Shown in pieces: positions 4,444 to 5,687 of a stretch of 5,687 bases of DNA. The position numbers were made by a program, and so were the translations under genes. Positions within the stretch are counted from its first letter, which is position 1, and each line of letters starts with the position of its first letter. The notes beneath the pieces are model-generated. The model saw nothing but the letters and a program-made list of their open reading frames with translations. It did no database searches and was not told where the DNA came from. This DNA is from an uncultured Dysosmobacter sp. (GTDB lineage Bacteria; Bacillota; Clostridia; Oscillospirales; Oscillospiraceae): positions 1-5,687 of the forward strand of contig CAKSVQ010000142.1 of assembly GCA_934504065.1 (NCBI GenBank). Direction: 5' to 3'.

Positions 4444-4547
4444 AAGCCCTTGCGGCCCTAAGAAAAATTTTAACTGGATCACTTTCTGTCTCTCTGACGG
4501 TAAAGGGGTCAAGTGAACCAGTTAAACAGTGAAAGGAGATCTACACC

Positions 4548-4703
4548 ATGAAGAAAAAGAAGAAGTGCACCAAGGCCATCAGCCGGGGCGGGATCGTCCG
4601 CAGCTTGCCACCTTATGCCAGAGCCATGCGGTTCGCAAACCGGCCTATTGTCTCCCGGCCTGCACGGAGCTGGACGGATGAGAAGGACAGCGGGCAGGCA
4701 TGA
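4548..4703 (+). CDS. 51-aa strongly basic small protein, unknown function
   Basis: The ATG at 4548 follows AAAGGAG (4532-4538) with nine bases between. The product begins MKKKKKCTKAISRGGIVRSLPPYARAMRFANRPIVSRPARSW and ends with an acidic patch TDEKDSGQA. It is very Arg/Lys rich, which suggests nucleic-acid contact, but no domain is recognised. It is the first gene after the iteron-like cluster, so that cluster may control it. The stop codon overlaps the next start as ATGA. Confidence 0.6.
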   Translation: MKKKKKCTKAISRGGIVRSLPPYARAMRFANRPIVSRPARSWTDEKDSGQA

Positions 4704-4789
4704 AAAGGCCGCCCCGGCAGGACGGCACCAAGGGCGGCAGGAGCGGAGCAGATGGACAGGCCCGCTCTACGCCCCAGTTTACACGATGA
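4700..4789 (+). CDS. 29-aa possible microprotein
   Basis: A short frame MKRPPRQDGTKGGRSGADGQARSTPQFTR begins at the ATGA overlap with the preceding gene. It is basic, glycine-rich and probably disordered. The only support is the overlap, which matches the pattern of the main operon; the nearest purine-rich stretch upstream (AAGGACAGCGGG) is a weak ribosome site. It could equally be untranslated spacer. Confidence 0.3.
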   Translation: MKRPPRQDGTKGGRSGADGQARSTPQFTR

Positions 4790-4807
4790 ATTGGAGGATT
4801 GCAAGCG

Positions 4808-4993
4808 ATGAAGTGCCGCATTTCATACCGCACGGAGACCGGGGAGCTGTTCGCCGGAATTGCCGTAGCGATCGCGAAGGGCATTGCCACCGCCGCAGGG
4901 CGGAAGGCGCGCATTCGTTACGATCGTGAGGGGCACCGGCCGCATATCGTCGTATATGTCACCATTGACGAGGACGGCGCCGGTGCGGTATAA
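4808..4993 (+). CDS. 61-aa small protein, unknown function
   Basis: The frame MKCRISYRTETGELFAGIAVAIAKGIATAAGRKARIRYDREGHRPHIVVYVTIDEDGAGAV starts at ATG 4808, with GGAGG (4793-4797) ten bases upstream; a TTG at 4799 is too close to that site. The pattern is strand (KCRISYRT), a small-residue helix (AGIAVAIAKGIATAAG), then strands KARIRYDR and HIVVYVTIDE, so a compact beta-alpha-beta fold is likely. No family is recognised. The 3' end carries a promoter for what follows. Confidence 0.65.
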   Translation: MKCRISYRTETGELFAGIAVAIAKGIATAAGRKARIRYDREGHRPHIVVYVTIDEDGAGAV

Positions 4994-4994
4994 T
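4965..4994 (+). promoter_or_regulatory. Promoter inside the end of the 61-aa gene
   Basis: TTGACG (4965-4970), an 18-base spacer and a perfect TATAAT (4989-4994, overlapping the TAA stop) predict transcription from about 5001. The transcript would pass through a hairpin (5016-5031) and a terminator (5041-5092) before the last gene. Confidence 0.7.
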
Positions 4995-5000
4995 AAGCCA

Positions 5001-5092
5001 TAACATAGAGTACCACCCGCCGCATGGCGGGGAGCTCACCAAGAGCATGGGAAACGGTTTTATGATCGCTTCCTGTGCTCTTTTTTTATTTT
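5001..5092 (+). ncRNA. Predicted leader or small RNA of about 90 nt
   Basis: It is defined by the promoter at 4965-4994 and the terminator at 5041-5092. It contains a perfect 6-bp stem CCCGCC/GGCGGG with a GCAT loop (5016-5031), then the terminator hairpin. It could be an attenuating leader for the gene at 5111 or a free small RNA. I recognise no riboswitch or named RNA class, and I did not find an alternative antiterminator pairing by eye. Confidence 0.4.
5041..5092 (+). terminator. Intrinsic terminator before the last gene
   Basis: A 13-bp stem AAGAGCATGGGAA (5041-5053) / TTCCTGTGCTCTT (5070-5082), with two G-U pairs, is followed by a U-rich run ending TTTTTTTATTTT (5081-5092). It ends transcripts from the small-gene block or acts as an attenuator. 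Confidence 0.85.
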
Positions 5093-5110
5093 CAGAAAGG
5101 ACGGTATCAC

Positions 5111-5687
5111 ATGGACACCAAAGAGGGAGCAGGCATTATTATTCACGGCGGCTTTGCCGGTTATCTGCGCGACATTTACAACGTGCAGGTGAAGTATCGG
5201 GCTCTGCTGGACAAGGCGGAGGACGCAATGGACAAGGTGGAGGAGCAGTTCAAAGCCGGCTATCTGGGCGTGGAAGGCCGCGAAGCGGAGCGGGCAAAGG
5301 CTATTCTTGACGGTAAGCTGCTGGAGCAGGAGGCAGAGGAGCAGAAGAACGCGGCAGTGAAGGCCTTCACCGATGCCGTGGAGCGCTTTTATAAGCCCGA
5401 CCCGCTCCAGCTCAAGCCGGAGGTCAAGGCGCTGCTGGATTCTGGCATTCTCACCGAGGAAGAACTGGTGGAGCTGGCCGCAGACCACGCCGGAGAGCCT
5501 ACCCTGTACCGGCTGATCTACCAGGCGGCCCAGCAGACGGGCGCGGCCCTGAGCATTCCGCCCTACCACGGCGGCAAGGATGAAAAGAAGATCCTGAGCG
5601 ACTACCTGGGCAGTACCCGGGCAATGACCCACTTCATGGATGAGGGCGCGGGCTTTATGAATCCGTGGATCGACAGACTGTTTCAGC
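5111..5687 (+). CDS. Unrecognised element protein, open at the right edge
   Basis: ATG at 5111 has AAAGGA (5096-5101) nine bases upstream; 192 codons are visible without a stop. The N-terminal part (about 20-95) is rich in Glu, Lys and Ala with a coiled-coil look (YRALLDKAEDAMDKVEEQFKAG, LEQEAEEQKNAAVKAFTDAVERFY). Residues about 96-192 look globular and helical (LKPEVKALLDSGILTEEELVELAADH, then LYRLIYQAAQQTG, THFMDEGAGFMNPWIDRLF). There is no signal peptide, membrane helix or motif I can name. Similar patterns occur in structural or accessory proteins of phages, but that is only an impression. It is separated from the upstream genes by a strong terminator, so it begins a new unit or depends on read-through. 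Confidence 0.8.
   Translation, partial: MDTKEGAGIIIHGGFAGYLRDIYNVQVKYRALLDKAEDAMDKVEEQFKAGYLGVEGREAERAKAILDGKLLEQEAEEQKNAAVKAFTDAVERFYKPDPLQLKPEVKALLDSGILTEEELVELAADHAGEPTLYRLIYQAAQQTGAALSIPPYHGGKDEKKILSDYLGSTRAMTHFMDEGAGFMNPWIDRLFQ

Larger units (their letters stand above)
4332..4526. repeat. Iteron-like cluster of 16-bp sites, candidate replication origin
   Basis: At least seven copies of a site with consensus TTTAACTnGAyCACyT occur in both orientations. Plus orientation: 4376-4391 and 4416-4431 (identical), 4469-4484 (TTTAACTGGATCACTT). Minus orientation, read as reverse complement: 4332-4347, 4388-4403, 4428-4443 and 4511-4526. A further partial site, GGTCAAGTGAA, is at 4507-4517. The AT-rich run around 4361-4380 could be an unwinding element. 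Position just after a RepA-type ATPase gene and before small genes fits an origin; an operator for the downstream genes is the alternative. No protein-coding frame is credible here. Confidence 0.7.

Noticed and set aside
4332..4526. CRISPR-like array
   Set aside because: The repeats are short, palindromic, in both orientations and unevenly spaced, with no unique spacers of constant length; an iteron or operator cluster fits better.
4786..4929. 47-aa plus-strand frame starting at an ATGA overlap
   Set aside because: The overlap fits the local habit, but the frame is a shifted shadow of the 61-aa gene, with an Arg/His-rich product, and the GGAGG at 4793-4797 serves the ATG at 4808.
5060..5632. 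190-aa minus-strand frame opposite the last gene
   Set aside because: The plus-strand frame has a ribosome site and normal codon pattern; the minus frame also runs through the terminator and lacks a start signal.

Overview
The window looks like one end of an integrated mobile element (phage-like, satellite-like or plasmid-like) in a GC-rich gut-type Firmicute, probably a clostridial relative of the Oscillospiraceae/Lachnospiraceae. The reasons are strong AGGAGG-type Shine-Dalgarno sites before almost every gene, frequent GTG starts, sigma-A-like promoters, intrinsic terminators, and an integrase/repressor/Cro/excisionase-like layout. The taxonomic statement is inference from style, not from a marker gene.

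Left part, minus strand (1-1741). A tyrosine integrase gene starts at 1073 and runs off the left edge. It follows the family as far as the HDLRH box and then changes abruptly into unrelated, AT-richer sequence over the last ~65 bases of the window. Between the integrase and the repressor lie about 320 bases with no convincing gene. They hold a hairpin next to the integrase ribosome site and, on the plus strand, a promoter followed 55 bases later by a strong intrinsic terminator, which together predict a small RNA of about 87 nt. A 114-aa HTH repressor (1397-1741, minus) faces the rightward operon.

Switch region (1742-1886). Back-to-back consensus promoters, each with a 17-base spacer, have their -35 boxes inside the two arms of a 14-bp inverted repeat. 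This is a lysogeny-type genetic switch.

Rightward operon (1887-4331). In order: a 65-aa Cro-like HTH protein, a 71-aa excisionase/AlpA-type HTH protein, a 41-aa microprotein, a 112-aa LexA/S24-like fold that seems to lack the catalytic serine and lysine, a 43-aa microprotein, a 47-aa single-span membrane microprotein, and a 432-aa RepA-type AAA ATPase with a likely winged-helix tail. From the 71-aa gene onward every junction overlaps (ATGA, GTGA, or 20 bases), so the genes are probably translationally coupled.

Right part (4332-5687). A cluster of at least seven copies of a 16-bp site (consensus TTTAACTnGAyCACyT) in both orientations, including two 28-bp palindromes spaced exactly 40 bp apart, lies directly after the ATPase gene and beside an AT-rich stretch. 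It is the best candidate for a replication origin or a major operator. Three small genes follow (51, 29 and 61 aa). Inside the end of the last is a good promoter, whose transcript would meet a strong terminator about 90 nt later, before the final gene. That final gene (192 codons seen, open at the right edge) is not recognised.

Working model (inference): the repressor and Cro-like protein set the switch; the excisionase-like protein and integrase would move the element; the ATPase acts at the iteron-like cluster to replicate it; and the two promoter-terminator units would provide RNA-level control. The disrupted integrase tail raises the possibility that this copy is no longer mobile, or that the contig is chimeric there.
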